From NCBI RefSeq assembly GCF_000143415.4, contig NW_003314308.1, forward strand, positions 692,254 through 756,253: 64,000 nt of DNA, in the 5' to 3' direction. Under the pieces are notes generated by a model. That model saw nothing but the letters and a program-made list of their open reading frames with translations. It did not search any database and had not been told where the DNA came from. Shown in pieces: positions 1 to 11,700 of the stretch (its first letter is position 1; each line of letters starts with the position of its first letter). The position numbers were made by a program, and so were the translations under genes. This DNA is from Selaginella moellendorffii. Lineage: Eukaryota > Streptophyta > Lycopodiopsida > Selaginellales > Selaginellaceae.

Positions 1-161
1 TGGGGTGGCCTCGATTTCGGGAGCTCTTTGAAACGCCATGTATCCAAGCTCGAAGCCGAACAGGTGAGTGATTAGCTGATCTTTGTAAAGGTTTTCTCAT
101 GTCTATGGTTTTGGGCCAGGCTGCTTGGCGGCGCGCGGCTGAGGATGCAAGGAACAAATAA
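1..161 (+). CDS. 3' end of an unidentified gene (partial)
   Basis: The window opens in an open reading frame (frame 1) that runs to a good donor site, CAG|GTGAGT, at 63/64. A 56-nt intron (64-119, ending in gggccag) leads to a last exon at 120-161 that ends in TAA. Joined, the visible C-terminus is 34 residues long, starting WGGLDFGSSLKRHV and ending in a charged helix-like tail, AAWRRAAEDARNK. The intron length matches the other genes in this part of the window, and the frame is kept across it. I do not recognise the protein; the rest lies upstream of the window. The alternative is that 1-63 is a 5' UTR exon of the MADS-box gene, but the open frame and clean stop argue for the end of another gene. 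Confidence 0.5.
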
Positions 162-610
162 AAAAAGGAAGCGAAGTTTAAGCTGCCGAGAAAATGTTCT
201 CTTCCCGCAACTTAGGAGGAAGAACTGCCCAAAAGATTCCAAGGCTGACTGTTTGTAAAACTCGCTGACAAAACTTCCACTTAACTGGGCAATAGTTACG
301 GGGTAAAGTTGGTAAAGATAGGCATATGCTGTTTTGCCAGCTCATTCCGAAGTTGTGGGCCAGGTCTAAATTTATTAGTGGCCACGATCAATAGCACAGG
401 TGTCCGCCTTGATTTCTGAGAAAAAGAATTATAAAAAGTCCGTGATATTATAGAAAACAAATTCGTTTTCTCCTTTTCTCTTTCAGTCTGAGATCTTCCT
501 CTTTGTTCTGTAGCTCCACCATTTTGTTCCATCCAATCGATGATGTGTGAGATTTGGGCAAGGCTTTTGGTGATAAGGAATGAAGAATAGGAGCGTCTAT
601 CTAGCAGATT
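162..610. other. Intergenic stretch before the MADS-box gene
   Basis: About 450 bases between the stop of the preceding gene and the MADS-box start codon. I see no credible coding frame; the minus-strand frame at 296-532 has no recognisable features. It presumably holds the 3' UTR of the upstream gene and the promoter and 5' UTR of the MADS-box gene. I found no convincing CArG box or TATA element. Confidence 0.4.
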
Positions 611-2240
611 ATGGGGAGGGTTAAGCTTGAGATTAAAAAGATTGAGAATGCTACAAACAGGCAGGTGACTTATTCCAAAAGGCGCACTGGCCTTGTCAAG
701 AAGGCTTATGAACTATCAACATTATGTGATATTGATATTGCACTCATTATGTTCTCCCCCTCTGGAAAACTCACACAATATGCCACAGATATGAGGTATT
801 TAATTTGTCTTTTTATTAATTAGCTCTGTATTTACATGAAGGTTCAGGGTGGAGGATGTAATTCTTCGATATGCTAATGTATCTGAAGCTGAGAGGAGCA
901 AAAGGTATAAGATTTTGATTTGATTTTATTTTTTAAGAGGCTTTAATTTTAGAAAAATGGAGAATTGGGAGCAGCTTAGCAGAGCAATCAAGAAACTCAA
1001 GTCAGAGACTGATGGTTCTCAAATTTCCAGGTGATAAAAGTTTTTTTGAATTTTGATTTTTAATATAATTATTTCAGAAATACTATTGACTTTAATAATT
1101 TGGGAGTATAAATATTTATATATTTGTATTTATTATTGATAATTTAGTTTAATGATAGATTTTTTTTTCAGATGATTCAAGAGGAGATTGCAAGGCTGCA
1201 GCTTGAAAATGAACAACTAATTGAACGATTCAAGTATGTGACAAATTATTTTGGAATAATATTTTTAATTATAATTTTCAGGTTTTATCAGGGTGATACT
1301 CAAATTCTAGAACATTTAAGTTATGAGGATTTAGCTAAACTTGAAGAAGAATTAGCTACTACACTTCATCATATACGAATTCGAAAGGTTAGTATTATAA
1401 TTATAATTTAAGCTACTCAAATATAATCAAATACAGCATAATATGGACGTGGAGTTTTGTATGAGGCAAAAACAGGTATATTTTAATTTTTATCTAATAA
1501 TTTTTTATATGTATAAAAATCATATTTAATATTACAGACTGAACATTTCCTCCCTCAGGTAATAATAAATTTATATTAACTATTCTAATTTTGATTTTCA
1601 GCAAGTTTACCACCTTCCACTTCATGCATCAGGAATAAATTCGTTTCCATCCCATTGGTCAGATAGAGACCCTCAAATTATCAAATTCTTGACGTAAGTA
1701 TTCATTTTAATTTATGAGAGTTTATAGTAAAATCTGATAGTTTAATTATTATGGCAGTGAAGAAACATCAGTGGAAGGATCATCAACAGATACATTATAT
1801 TTTGAACAACAGAACAACATACCCTATCAAACTACCCAGCTCAACTTATTTGGAACTCATGGTTTGAGTTTTGACAATGCCAATGGACGTGGACATTGTT
1901 ACATAGGTGACAATAAGAATCCTATTATCTACATAAGTCACAATCCAAATACAAATTTGGAGCACTCCATGGAGCAGCCTCATGGAGATGAGCAACACCA
2001 GCGAGAGATAAGCTTGAATTGGAACTTGGCCTCGCATCCTAACAATCAAATGCCTGATTTATATTCATCCTCCCAGGTACTTTTTTCTTCTCAAAATTCT
2101 AACTCTTTTTGTTTTGCTTTGAAACATCACAGGGGATGAATGACGCTGAGGATGAGAGTACAGAGTCTCGTCTGGGAGAAGACGATGAGCCTGAGGACAA
2201 AGACGATTTGGACAATGTGTTTCATAGCGATGAATCTTGA
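611..2240 (+). CDS. MIKC*-type MADS-box transcription factor
   Basis: Nuclear DNA-binding regulator. The exons I can join in frame are 611-795, 848-904, 953-1030, 1078-1105, 1172-1233, 1282-1387, 1437-1475, 1538-1558, 1602-1693, 1758-2076 and 2133-2240: 1,095 nt, 364 residues, ending TGA. All introns are GT-AG and 44-66 nt long. Residues 1-60 are a full MADS domain (starts [13 protein letters not shown]; includes TYSKRRTGL and [17 protein letters not shown]). A following I/K region is split over many small exons (RVEDVILRY, then a coiled-coil stretch rich in E, L, Q and K), which is the exon-rich K region of the MIKC* (AGL30/65/66/94/104) class. In Arabidopsis these act in the male gametophyte. 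The C-terminus is rich in N, Q and H and ends in an acidic tail. The 28-nt exon 4 is needed to avoid a stop and restore frame, which supports the model. Class is secure; individual small exons less so. Confidence 0.88.
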
Positions 2241-2289
2241 CTGAAAGAAGGGGAAAGAAATTCAGCAAGTTTGTGATAAATTGAAGTTC

Positions 2290-2657
2290 TTATTTCTTGT
2301 TCGACTTTGGTTTGTTGATAGTAGCCTCGCGGAATGGAACACGTTTGCCGGCTCGAGGATCAAACTTGACGAGCTCGAGCTTCTGTGGCGAATTGCGAGG
2401 ATTCTTTGTCGAGACGAAGAAGAAACCAGTGTCAGCAGTGGAGATGAGGCGAATTAGCACGCGGCCAGTCTTGGACTTCCCACCCTTTGCCATGGCCACA
2501 ATGGTACCACGAGAATGGAGCTTCCTCTCCAAAACTCCTATTCGAACAAAGCAAAACTACTCATTCCAATGCGAGCGATGTGATTTTCACCTGGGAACGA
2601 ATGGGCTCCAAGTTTGTTGCCCAAGAAGCTCGTCGCCATGCTTGAAGAGATGGCCAT
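2290..2657 (-). CDS. RPL33: Organelle ribosomal protein bL33, nuclear-encoded with N-terminal extension
   Basis: Large-subunit ribosomal protein of a mitochondrion or plastid. Two exons, complement(2290-2537 and 2591-2657), with a 53-nt GT-AG intron at 2538-2590, give 104 residues. The last 60 or so residues match bL33 of the bacterial type without zinc-binding cysteines: GRVLIRLISTADTGFFFV, then KNPRNSPQKLELVKFDPRAG. The first ~45 residues start MAISSSMATSFLG, rich in Ser, Ala and hydroxylated residues and poor in acids, like an organelle transit peptide, and end in VAMAKGG, which resembles a plastid cleavage region. The body is closest in type to plant mitochondrial bL33, so the target organelle is open. 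The upstream ATG at 2774 is less likely because it would bury the targeting peptide. Start at 2657 is divergent from the PPR gene at 2812. Confidence 0.82.
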
Positions 2658-2811
2658 GGTTGAACAGATAGGGGTTTGTAAGGCCCAAGTGGTTTGATAC
2701 TCAGAGAATATACCCCAACTCTTGGTTCCACCCATTGGAAGTCCTGTTCTTTTGACATGATCACACTGTGGCATTCTTGTGTTCTTCTCGATTCCTCGAG
2801 AAACTTAGTTC
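2658..2811. promoter_or_regulatory. Shared divergent promoter region
   Basis: Only 154 bases separate the start codons of the bL33 gene (minus) and the PPR gene (plus). Both 5' UTRs and promoters must lie here or overlap the neighbouring gene. Both products are predicted to act in organelles, so co-regulation is possible, but no specific motif was identified. Confidence 0.4.
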
Positions 2812-5514
2812 ATGGTGGCTGGGAGGACTTCTTCTTCCGGCATTCCATACTGGCCCGTGGACACCGTCCTGAGCATCCAGCTACTGACCCAATTCGTGGA
2901 TCGGCTGGAGCGGCGATGCAGCAATCGAGCAGCGGAGGAGTCCGTCTACGCCAGGCTGATGCGAGCGTGCGGGATCTCGGGAGCCCTCGAACAGGGACGT
3001 CGAGTCCACGGTCACGTCCAGCGCCACGCTGACGATCGATCGCTCTTCTTCGGCAACAGGCTGGTAAACATGTACAGGCGATGCAGCAGCCTGGACGAGG
3101 CGAGAAAGGTCTTCGATCGGATGCGCGAGAGGGATGTTGTTTCGTGGACCGCGATGATCTCAGCATATGCCCAGACCGGGCATCAGCGACAGGCACTCGA
3201 TCTCTTCACCGAGATGGCGGGCAGCTCTCTCGACCCAAACCGCGTCACCTTTCTCGCTTTGCTCGAAGCCTGCGACTCGCCCGAGTTCCTGGAAGATGGA
3301 AAGCAGATCCACGCTCGGGTCTCGGCGCTCCAGCTGCTGGAATCCGACGTTCCGGTGGCAAATGCGGTGATGGGGATGTACAGGAAGTGCGAGAGAGCAG
3401 ATCTAGCGATGGCAGTATTTAGCGAAATGCGTGAGAGGGATTTGATTTCCTGGAACAACGCTATTGCAGCAAATGCCGAGTCGGGGGATTACACGTTTAC
3501 GTTGGCGCTGCTCAAGAGCATGCAGCTGGAAGGAATGGCGCCGGACAAGGTGACCTTTGTGAGCGCGCTCAATGCTTGTATTGGATCGCGCTCGCTAAGC
3601 AATGGGCGATTGATCCACGCGCTGGTGCTGGAGCGAGGCATGGAGGGCGATGTAGTGCTGGGCACCGCGCTGGTGACGATGTATGGGCGATGCGGGTGCC
3701 TGGAGAGCGCGCGAGAGATCTTCCACCGCATGCCCGAGAGGAACGTCGTGTCATGGAACGCGATGGTGGCGTCGTGCACGTTAAACGCCCACTTTGCCGA
3801 GGCGATCGAGCTCTTCAAGAGGATGGTGGCGGTGGCGATGGTGGAGCCGACGCGAGTGAGCTTCATCACCGTCCTCAACGCGGTCACGACCCCGGAGGCG
3901 CTGGCGGAGGGGCGGAGGATCCACGCGATGATCCAAGAGCGCCAGCTTCTTTCCCAGATCGAGGTGGCCAACGCGCTAGTGACGATGTATGGCCGGTGTG
4001 GCGGCGTTGGAGACGCCGAGAGAGTCTTCTCCGCGATGGAGAGGCGAGACCTCGTGTCCTGGAACGCGATGATCTCGGCCTATGCCCAGTCAGGCCTCGC
4101 TCGCGAGGTGGTGAATCTCTTCCATAGAATGCGAGCCGAGCGTGTTCCTCCCGATCGCATCACCTTCCTCATGGCTCTGGACGCCTGCGCCGAGATACGC
4201 GATCTGGATTCCGGAAGAACAGTCCACCACCTTAGCGTCGAGAGTGGATTTGGATCGTGCATCTCCGTCGCGAACGCCACCATGCATCTCTACTCGAGCT
4301 GTTCTTCTTCCTCGAGTTCTTCTTCGTCGCTCATGGAGGTGGTGGCCGGGATCTTCGAGAGCATGGCCGCCCGCGACGTGATCTCCTGGAACACGATGAT
4401 CACTGGCTACGTCCAGGCCGGCGATTCATTCTCGGCTCTCTCCATCTTCAAGCGCATGCTCCTCGAGGGGATCCGCGGGAACCAGGTGACTTTCATGTCC
4501 CTCCTCAGCGTCTGTGACTCGCGAGCTTTTCTTCGACAGGGAGAGACAATCCACCGCCGCGTCATCAATCAAACGCCGGAGCTCTCCTCGGATCCCATCG
4601 TCGCCGCGGCCATCGTCAACATGTATGGCAAATGCGGCGAGCTCGACACTGCTCGCCATCTCTTCGAGGATACGAGCCACCGGAACTTGGCGTCGTGGAA
4701 CTCGATGATCTCGGCCTACGCTCTCCACGGACGAGCCGAGCAGGCGTTTGATCTCTCGGAGCGGATGCGCAGGGAGGGAGTTCTTCCGGACCGAGTGACT
4801 TTCATCACGCTGCTCAATGCCTGCGTCGCCGGAGGAGCTGTCCGCCATGGAAAGATGATCCACGCCCGGATCATCGACAGTGGGCTGGAGAAGGACACGG
4901 TGGTGGCGAACGCGCTCGTCAACTTCTACTCCAAGTGTGGGAACTTGGACACCGCCACCTCGCTGTTTGGAGCTCTGGATTACCGCGACGTCGTGTCCTG
5001 GAACGGGATCATCGCTGGCTTTGCACACAACGGCCACGCTCGCGAGGCTCTCAAGTCGATGTGGCTGATGCAGCAGGACGGCGTGAGGCCGGACGCCATA
5101 ACTTTCCTCACCATCCTCTCCGCCAGCAGCCATGCCGGCTTCCTCCGCCAAGGTGGTGACGACTTTGTGTCCATGGCCGTGGATCACGAGCTGGAGCGAG
5201 GCGTCGAGCACTACGGCTGCATGATCGACTTGCTGGGACGAGCCGGGAGGATTGGCGATGCCGAATACTTTGTGAGCGCGATGCGGGACGAGGACAAGGA
5301 GGTGTCGTGGATGACGCTGCTGTCGGCATGTGAGGTGCACGGGGACGAGGAGCGGGCCAAAAGAGTTGCCGGGAGCATTGTGGAGATGAATCCGCAGCAC
5401 TCGAGCGCCTATGTGGCTCTCTCCAACTTGTACGCGACTTGTGGTGACGGGAGCTTTCGCTTCAAGAGGCCCAGGCTCAAGAAAAGCTTGCTCGCTAAGT
5501 CGAGTTCTGGATAA
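2812..5514 (+). CDS. PLS-class pentatricopeptide repeat protein (intronless, E-like end, no DYW)
   Basis: Predicted RNA-binding protein of plastids or mitochondria, probably in RNA processing or editing. One exon, 900 residues. Tandem PPR motifs run from about residue 60 to 830, with repeated signatures such as VVSWNAMIASYA-type S motifs (DVVSWTAMISAYAQ, DLVSWNAMISAYA), GxxLxxGRxIHA spacers and VANALVxMYGRCG. This P-L-S periodicity is the plant-specific class. After the last motif there is a partial E domain (SWMTLLSACEVHGDEERAKR, then SSAYVALSNLYATCG), but the usual E/E+ continuation and any DYW deaminase domain are missing: the frame ends in a basic tail, RPRLKKSLLAKSSSG. A Ser-rich run (about residues 495-507, codons at 4295-4335) lies inside one repeat. 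Editing factors lacking DYW need a DYW partner in trans, so either that applies here or the gene is 3' truncated. Confidence 0.9.
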   Translation: MVAGRTSSSGIPYWPVDTVLSIQLLTQFVDRLERRCSNRAAEESVYARLMRACGISGALEQGRRVHGHVQRHADDRSLFFGNRLVNMYRRCSSLDEARKVFDRMRERDVVSWTAMISAYAQTGHQRQALDLFTEMAGSSLDPNRVTFLALLEACDSPEFLEDGKQIHARVSALQLLESDVPVANAVMGMYRKCERADLAMAVFSEMRERDLISWNNAIAANAESGDYTFTLALLKSMQLEGMAPDKVTFVSALNACIGSRSLSNGRLIHALVLERGMEGDVVLGTALVTMYGRCGCLESAREIFHRMPERNVVSWNAMVASCTLNAHFAEAIELFKRMVAVAMVEPTRVSFITVLNAVTTPEALAEGRRIHAMIQERQLLSQIEVANALVTMYGRCGGVGDAERVFSAMERRDLVSWNAMISAYAQSGLAREVVNLFHRMRAERVPPDRITFLMALDACAEIRDLDSGRTVHHLSVESGFGSCISVANATMHLYSSCSSSSSSSSSLMEVVAGIFESMAARDVISWNTMITGYVQAGDSFSALSIFKRMLLEGIRGNQVTFMSLLSVCDSRAFLRQGETIHRRVINQTPELSSDPIVAAAIVNMYGKCGELDTARHLFEDTSHRNLASWNSMISAYALHGRAEQAFDLSERMRREGVLPDRVTFITLLNACVAGGAVRHGKMIHARIIDSGLEKDTVVANALVNFYSKCGNLDTATSLFGALDYRDVVSWNGIIAGFAHNGHAREALKSMWLMQQDGVRPDAITFLTILSASSHAGFLRQGGDDFVSMAVDHELERGVEHYGCMIDLLGRAGRIGDAEYFVSAMRDEDKEVSWMTLLSACEVHGDEERAKRVAGSIVEMNPQHSSAYVALSNLYATCGDGSFRFKRPRLKKSLLAKSSSG

Positions 5515-5700
5515 CTTACTTCGATCTAGGAGTAGACACACAGTGAAAACATGACAAAGGAAATGTAAATTACGATTGCTTTCCTGATAACAAAGACGCT
5601 GACATATGCTCGACATATCCTATATCCTGGAATGAAGAGAAGGATTGTCAGTATGATCTCGAGCAAAAAGATATAGTAGACTTCCTACCTCCTGAGTCAG

Positions 5701-8700
5701 CTACATGAGAGATGCCACTTTTGGACGTAGACTCTTTGCAAGGTCTTCGAAGCTCCTCGAGAGCTGGATCTCGTCAATGCTCACTTGAAACATGCCGTCG
5801 CCAGCATCAGCCATGTCGGTGAGAAGTTTCTTCGCGGAATTGGTCGGATCGGTCGCAAACATGATGGTGTGAAAGATGAGACTCTGTTCCAGCTTCTTGA
5901 GTTGGTTCACGCAGTGCACGGGATCCAAACCTCCATAGTTGTCACCATCGCTCAGAAACACCACTGCGGGACTCTTGCCGGCCACTGCTGGATCACTGAC
6001 CGAGCGAACTAGAATCTCTTCAACGCGAGCAATCCCGGACGAGTAAACAGTTCCCCCGGCGTCTTCAAAAGTGAGAAGCTTGTCCACCTGAGGCTCGGAC
6101 ATGTGCTCCCGCTCCATCGCGATCTGTCCGTGGTCGTCAAAGAGAACCACTGACATTACGTCTTGAAGGTTGGCGGCTATGCGGGTCCGAATGAAACGAA
6201 CCATGGCCTCGAAGACGCAGCCGAGACGGTTCTCCGGGAACTTGACCATCTTCGGTTTAATGTCCGGCGATCCCATGGATCCTGATCGATCCACCACAAA
6301 AATGACATGGCTGGACACGTCTTTGGAGTGGTTGCACGCAAACTTGTGTCCGTCTTCAGTCACGTAGCCTGTATAAGAGATTTCTTTGGGCACTGGATCG
6401 TGCCACAGCTTCTCAATGCAATACGATTTTCCTGCAGCCTGGAAAGTACTGCCACCTGCAAAGAAAAAAAAAAAGAGAGTCATGCGAACTAAGAGCTTCG
6501 AAACGTAGATTACCTGAGCTGCTACCGCTGCCGTTGTGTTCTATAGATTGGCAGCAGTGGCCGCAGAGAGCAAACTGCCTCTGGTCGTCTTCCGAGCAGG
6601 GATCCTTAAATTTCATATTCTTCCAGTACGTTGCATGTGTGAGCTCGTCTTTTGGAGTGTCGAAGTCTGGACCATATCTCACAGTCGCGTGACGAGCTCC
6701 TTCCAAAAATTTTACCTTGCCGCAGACACCGTCGTCCTTCTGGTCCTTCTCGCAAACAGCCAGGTGGATATGTCCACGGCCTCTAGCTTTGCAGTGCATC
6801 ATGCACATCTCAGCCGCACCAGACTCTCCCCACTCGTACTTCCGCCCCTCGATCTCGACTTCCTCACTTTCGGCTACGAAAGTTTGCTGCGTCATGTTGC
6901 CGTGAGTTGTATCGTGAAGTCCTGGATGATCGATTGGCAAGTGGCAAAAGTAGCCACACCCCTGGCATTTCGACTCGCAGAAGTGGACGGCATCCGGATT
7001 GACGGTGTGCAAATGCTGGCCTGGATGCTCCAGCTCAAAAGGTGGTATCGGAATGCAGCACAGCTTCTTCTTCCCATTCTGCTCGGAGACGTAGTCGTAC
7101 TCAAAGGTCGAGCGCTTTCCCTGGAATGTGCGACTCTTCTTTAGAACTTCAGTGAGAACCACGCAGTTACCCTTGCATTCACAGTCGTTCGGACACTGGT
7201 GCTCGTTCCCGCAGAGATGGACTCTAGCCTTGAGCGAGTGGAAGTGGTCCTCCATAGCACATTTCCTGTTGCACCCGTCCATGGTACACTCGCTGACGCA
7301 CATCTTCTCGTGGCAGGTATGAGTGTGGTCGATCACCGCCAGAGGATAAACGCAGGTATTTCTACACCCCGGAAGCGAGCAGTCCTCCTTGCACATATGC
7401 TGCTTCGAGTTGCAAGTGTGTTCGCCATGGTGTGCGATTTTGAGAGTGCAAGCCTTGTTGCAGTTGGACGACTTCTCCCAGAGGTGGCACGTCTCTCCAC
7501 AGGTGTGGCTCTTGAGCTTGCAGTCGTGCAGACCTTCGTGACCAGCCTTGTCCACGCAGCGCTCCATACTCGAAGCCTCCTCCTTGCAAAACGAGCAGTA
7601 CTCCTTGCAGCGATGGCTACCTTTGCAGCTGTGATGACCCGGATGTGCCTTCTCCAAGATGCAACGAAGAAAGCACTGCCCACACTTGCAGCTACACAGC
7701 GCCAGTTTGTCTTTCACATCCGCCACTGCCGCTGTAACTTCCAGAAGCAGCTTCTGGACATCACCGTCCGATGAGAAGTCACGGGTGTTGGCTTTGATCC
7801 AGTTAGCCACTCGAGTCTTGCGTCTCTCTGCTAGAGATCCCAGGAAATTCTCCAAGGACGCGTGCCATTCTTCGTCGCTACATAGACTCTCTTCGCGGGG
7901 CACCACCTTCTCAAACTCCGGTATCAGCTTCTCCAAAACTGTGTTGGCGACGTCCATTTCTTCGTATCCGGCAAGCTGAAGACGTGTGTCGAGAACGTCG
8001 AACGTGTGACCACTCACGAGAATTGGCTCGTCTTCAAACTTGTCCTCCGAATCAAAGTCGACCAGCTCTCTTTTCTCGTCGCCTGCGAGACATCCCAGAG
8101 CTATGGCTGTCCTCAAGTGCTTCCTCAGCATACTGACTTTGAAGCCGATCCTTTTGGTGTCGATAGGAGACCAGTCCTTGGAACAGATCTGTGCTATCAC
8201 CAGCTTCAAATCTCTCAGGAAACTCTTCCCAGTCTGGTGCACCGCATCAAGCCCTTCGACAGTCGCAGCGATCTGCGATATGCTCTCGTGGAATTCCTTC
8301 CGGTTGAAAGGTGGCATGGCTGAAATCTCCACAAGACCCCCGTACATTCTCGTCAGGAAGTTGTCTTTGGACTTGTTGCAAATGTAGAGGATCTTCGAGT
8401 AGAACTCTTCGCGAAGATCGTCAACATCAGCTGCATCTACGTCTTTGATGGCCATGTAAAACAGTCCTTTGAAGAGCTTGTCATCGTCTTTCACCAAGCT
8501 CACACCGTTTTGGAACCGTTCGAACACGGCCTCCGTTTCCTTGTCAAGGTGGAAATCCTGGACCAGAAAAACCAACATTTTAGTAACATTGCATTAGCAA
8601 ACAAATGCAAACTGACCTTCTTGTTGAACAAAGTTATGTTGCTGATGGCAGCATTCAGGATGGCCAGCAACATATCCTCCTGCTCACTTCGCTCGAAGCT

Positions 8701-11700
8701 TCCAAGTCCTTCGAAATCCAGAATAATAAACATGCAGTCCTCACTGGCCCGGCAAGTCATCCACACGCCATCCGTGCAGCGTCCACCGGCAACGTCAAGG
8801 ACCGAGCCACTCAGGTGATTCAAGAGGTACGACTTTCCACTGCTCTGCTTCCCCATCGAGGAGATAACTTTCACAGGCCCCGTCCAGCTTTCGAGAAGAG
8901 CATCGTAAACGCTGAACTGAATGATGCCTGCAAGCTGGATAGCGTCTCCATAGCTCACGTCTGCTGCCATCTCCAGTCCATCGATCAGAGGCCTCAAGTT
9001 GTTGTTTTGAGCTCGAGCGATCTGCACCGGAACGAGAGACATCAACTGACGCAGAAACTCGCTCATGTTCCTGTCCTCTGGCTGCACCAGCATTCCTGAG
9101 TCGCTGAAGAACTGCAGATCGAAGAGGATCCTCAGGCCCGAGAAATCCTTGCCCTTGTCCTTCTCCAGCTGCTGGACGATTCTTTCCGCATGGCTGGTGA
9201 GCTTTCTTCTTGCTAACATCGGGTCGCCTCTCAAGACGTCTACCACCAAAGAAAACCGGAGAATCCTCGAAGAATTAATGAGCGGAGGACTCACTGCATA
9301 TTTGTCGAAGACATGGTAGATGTAGTCGAGCTCGTGACACATCGATTCCTCACTTTCTGCTGGTGCCACTTCTGCCTTGGTAAAAGAGTCCCTGACGAGC
9401 TGACAGCTTTGGGAGGACACCGTTACTTTCAGACACAGCGACCGCACCACATTCATATCCTCTCCATCACTGATTAGCATCTGCATCTGCGTCCCAAAAT
9501 TCGCCACTGCAAGCTGGAAGTTACTCCCATTCTTGACTGCTACTCCCAAGTCCACTGCTTTCATGCGTTCCAAACCGTCATCGAGTCTGTAAATTTCAGC
9601 TGAAAGTGCCGCTCCAACTTCCGACGGGCCACCACACACTGCGACCAGGCAGAGGCCATCCGCTGTCAAGCAAGGCCTCAGGAACGAAGTTGGAAGCTGG
9701 ATGACTCGCGGCTTCATCATTCCTGGTTGTACCGCTTCAAAAACCCGGACACAGAAGTCCTCGTCCGCCACTAAGAGCTCCTCTCTGCCGGGTATGAACT
9801 CCATCCAGGTGATGTTCCTGCTGCCACTGTAGTTGCTGAGTAGAATCGTGACCCCGTTCCACATCAGCTCGCGGAACGACTCGTCAAACCGGTATACTTT
9901 GATCATTGCTCCCGAGACGTCGTATAGAGCGATGAACCTCAAGACCTCGTCATAAGCAACAAGATCCACGCCCCTGCTAAAAGTCTTGACGCGCATCTTT
10001 GAGCTTGGAACGCTCAAGTGTGCTCCCAAACTCGGGCATAAGTATATGCTCAGCTGCGAATTCTGGAGTCCTCTGACGAAAACGAGCACCTGTCCAGACT
10101 TCAGGAAGACGACTTTAGACAGTCCAAACTCGCTAGCTTCCAAGTCCACCACGTCACACCTTTGAGAGCACTTGAGGGTGATAAAGTGCTCGCGGTTTTG
10201 CATCTGAACTTCCAGATCTTTCTTTGTAGGCAGCAACTCGACAGCTTTCCAGGAGACACGCTCATTTTGAGTGATTTCTCTTCTGAAACGAATCTGGACC
10301 CGGTCGCTGTAAGCCTCTGAAACGCAAGTGTCCAACAAGACTTTCGGACGTGTGTCGTTGGGATCCCACAGTTTCGCTCGAAACTCTGCTACGCATTCGG
10401 ACTTCTTGGACTTGATAGCTTGCTTCAGTTGCTCCCGTTTCTCCGTCAACTCAGAAGTGGCCGTTGACTTCAAAAAGCCAAAGAGAACTTCCTCGGAGCC
10501 TTCAAAGATACTGCTGAAGAACTTCATCCGACCAGTTCTGTAGACCTCAGCACACCAAGGAAGTATCTTGTCTTCTGCCTCCAAAACAAATGGTCCAGCT
10601 GAAGCCCGTATTTCTTGCCACCTTTCCTCGCATAACCTCGCATTGGACGCATACTGGAACTGGTTCTTATCCGCAAGCACGCAATGGAAAAGAACCTCGT
10701 CATCTGCTTCTTCGGGAATACCCAGCATGGCTTTGTGAGAGATCACAAAGTCCGCAAGCACAACTTTCCCCTCCAGAGCCACCACCTCCTTGGCGAACGA
10801 ATCTATCCATGAGTGAATCCCGGAATCGACCTTGGTGAAGCCAACATCGTAGATTGTCGACCCTCTCCAGTTTAATATCCCAACTATGACGGCCAGCGTA
10901 AATCTGTCGTTCGTGAACACTGGACCGGTTCTGCGACTAGAAGAAAGTTTGAAGGTGGCAGTGGAGTTTTTCTCATTAACCGCAGAAAGCATGTCACCAT
11001 ACCGCACCGGACCTGACTTTCTCGTATCAGCGGACAGAATGGTGTAGGAGCCACCAAAAATGTCAAAGGTAACTCTCGAGCCGATGAACACGATTGAACC
11101 TCTGTGACTGTTGAGCACGCTGGCCAGCCTCGACTCCAAAGTCTCCACAGCCTTGGTGTCCAAATCTCGAGTCGACTTGCCTGGCTTATCACAGTATTCC
11201 AGAAACTCTAGAATACTTGCACCACTCAGCTGACATGGTGAAACTTCCCCATGGACTTTCGAGTAGGCCATCTCCTCCCAGGGAAAATGGAGCCTCAGGT
11301 AAGCCTTCAACCCCTCGGCCAAAGTTTGTAGCACAGATATCTTCCTCACGGTTAGGTAGTCTTCCGTGTTGGAGAGTTTTCTGGACTCCACGTCCATGGA
11401 TCTATCGAGCGCACGGAGACTGTCGGACAAAGTGTCAAAACCATTCAGCTTCGCTGCGTTTGCAAAGAGAAGAAAGCCGATTTCGCTCAGCTTACTGAGG
11501 TCGAGGCAGAGATCTTTCCACTCCGCCATCTTTTCAGGCACGTATGATCGAGAAACTGTCCATTCTCCAGACACAAGCTTCGTTTCCGGAGTGTACTTCT
11601 CGGGAACAAGCAACGCGCAGCGATGAAAGCCTTCACTCCACATTGAACAGTATCCAGACGCCACAGGTGGGAGACCTTTCAGGCGCAGCTCAAAGCCTGG

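Noticed and set aside
4426-5616. 396-residue minus-strand frame
   Set aside because: Antisense shadow of the PPR gene; no ATG-led family match and PPR motifs are clear on the plus strand.
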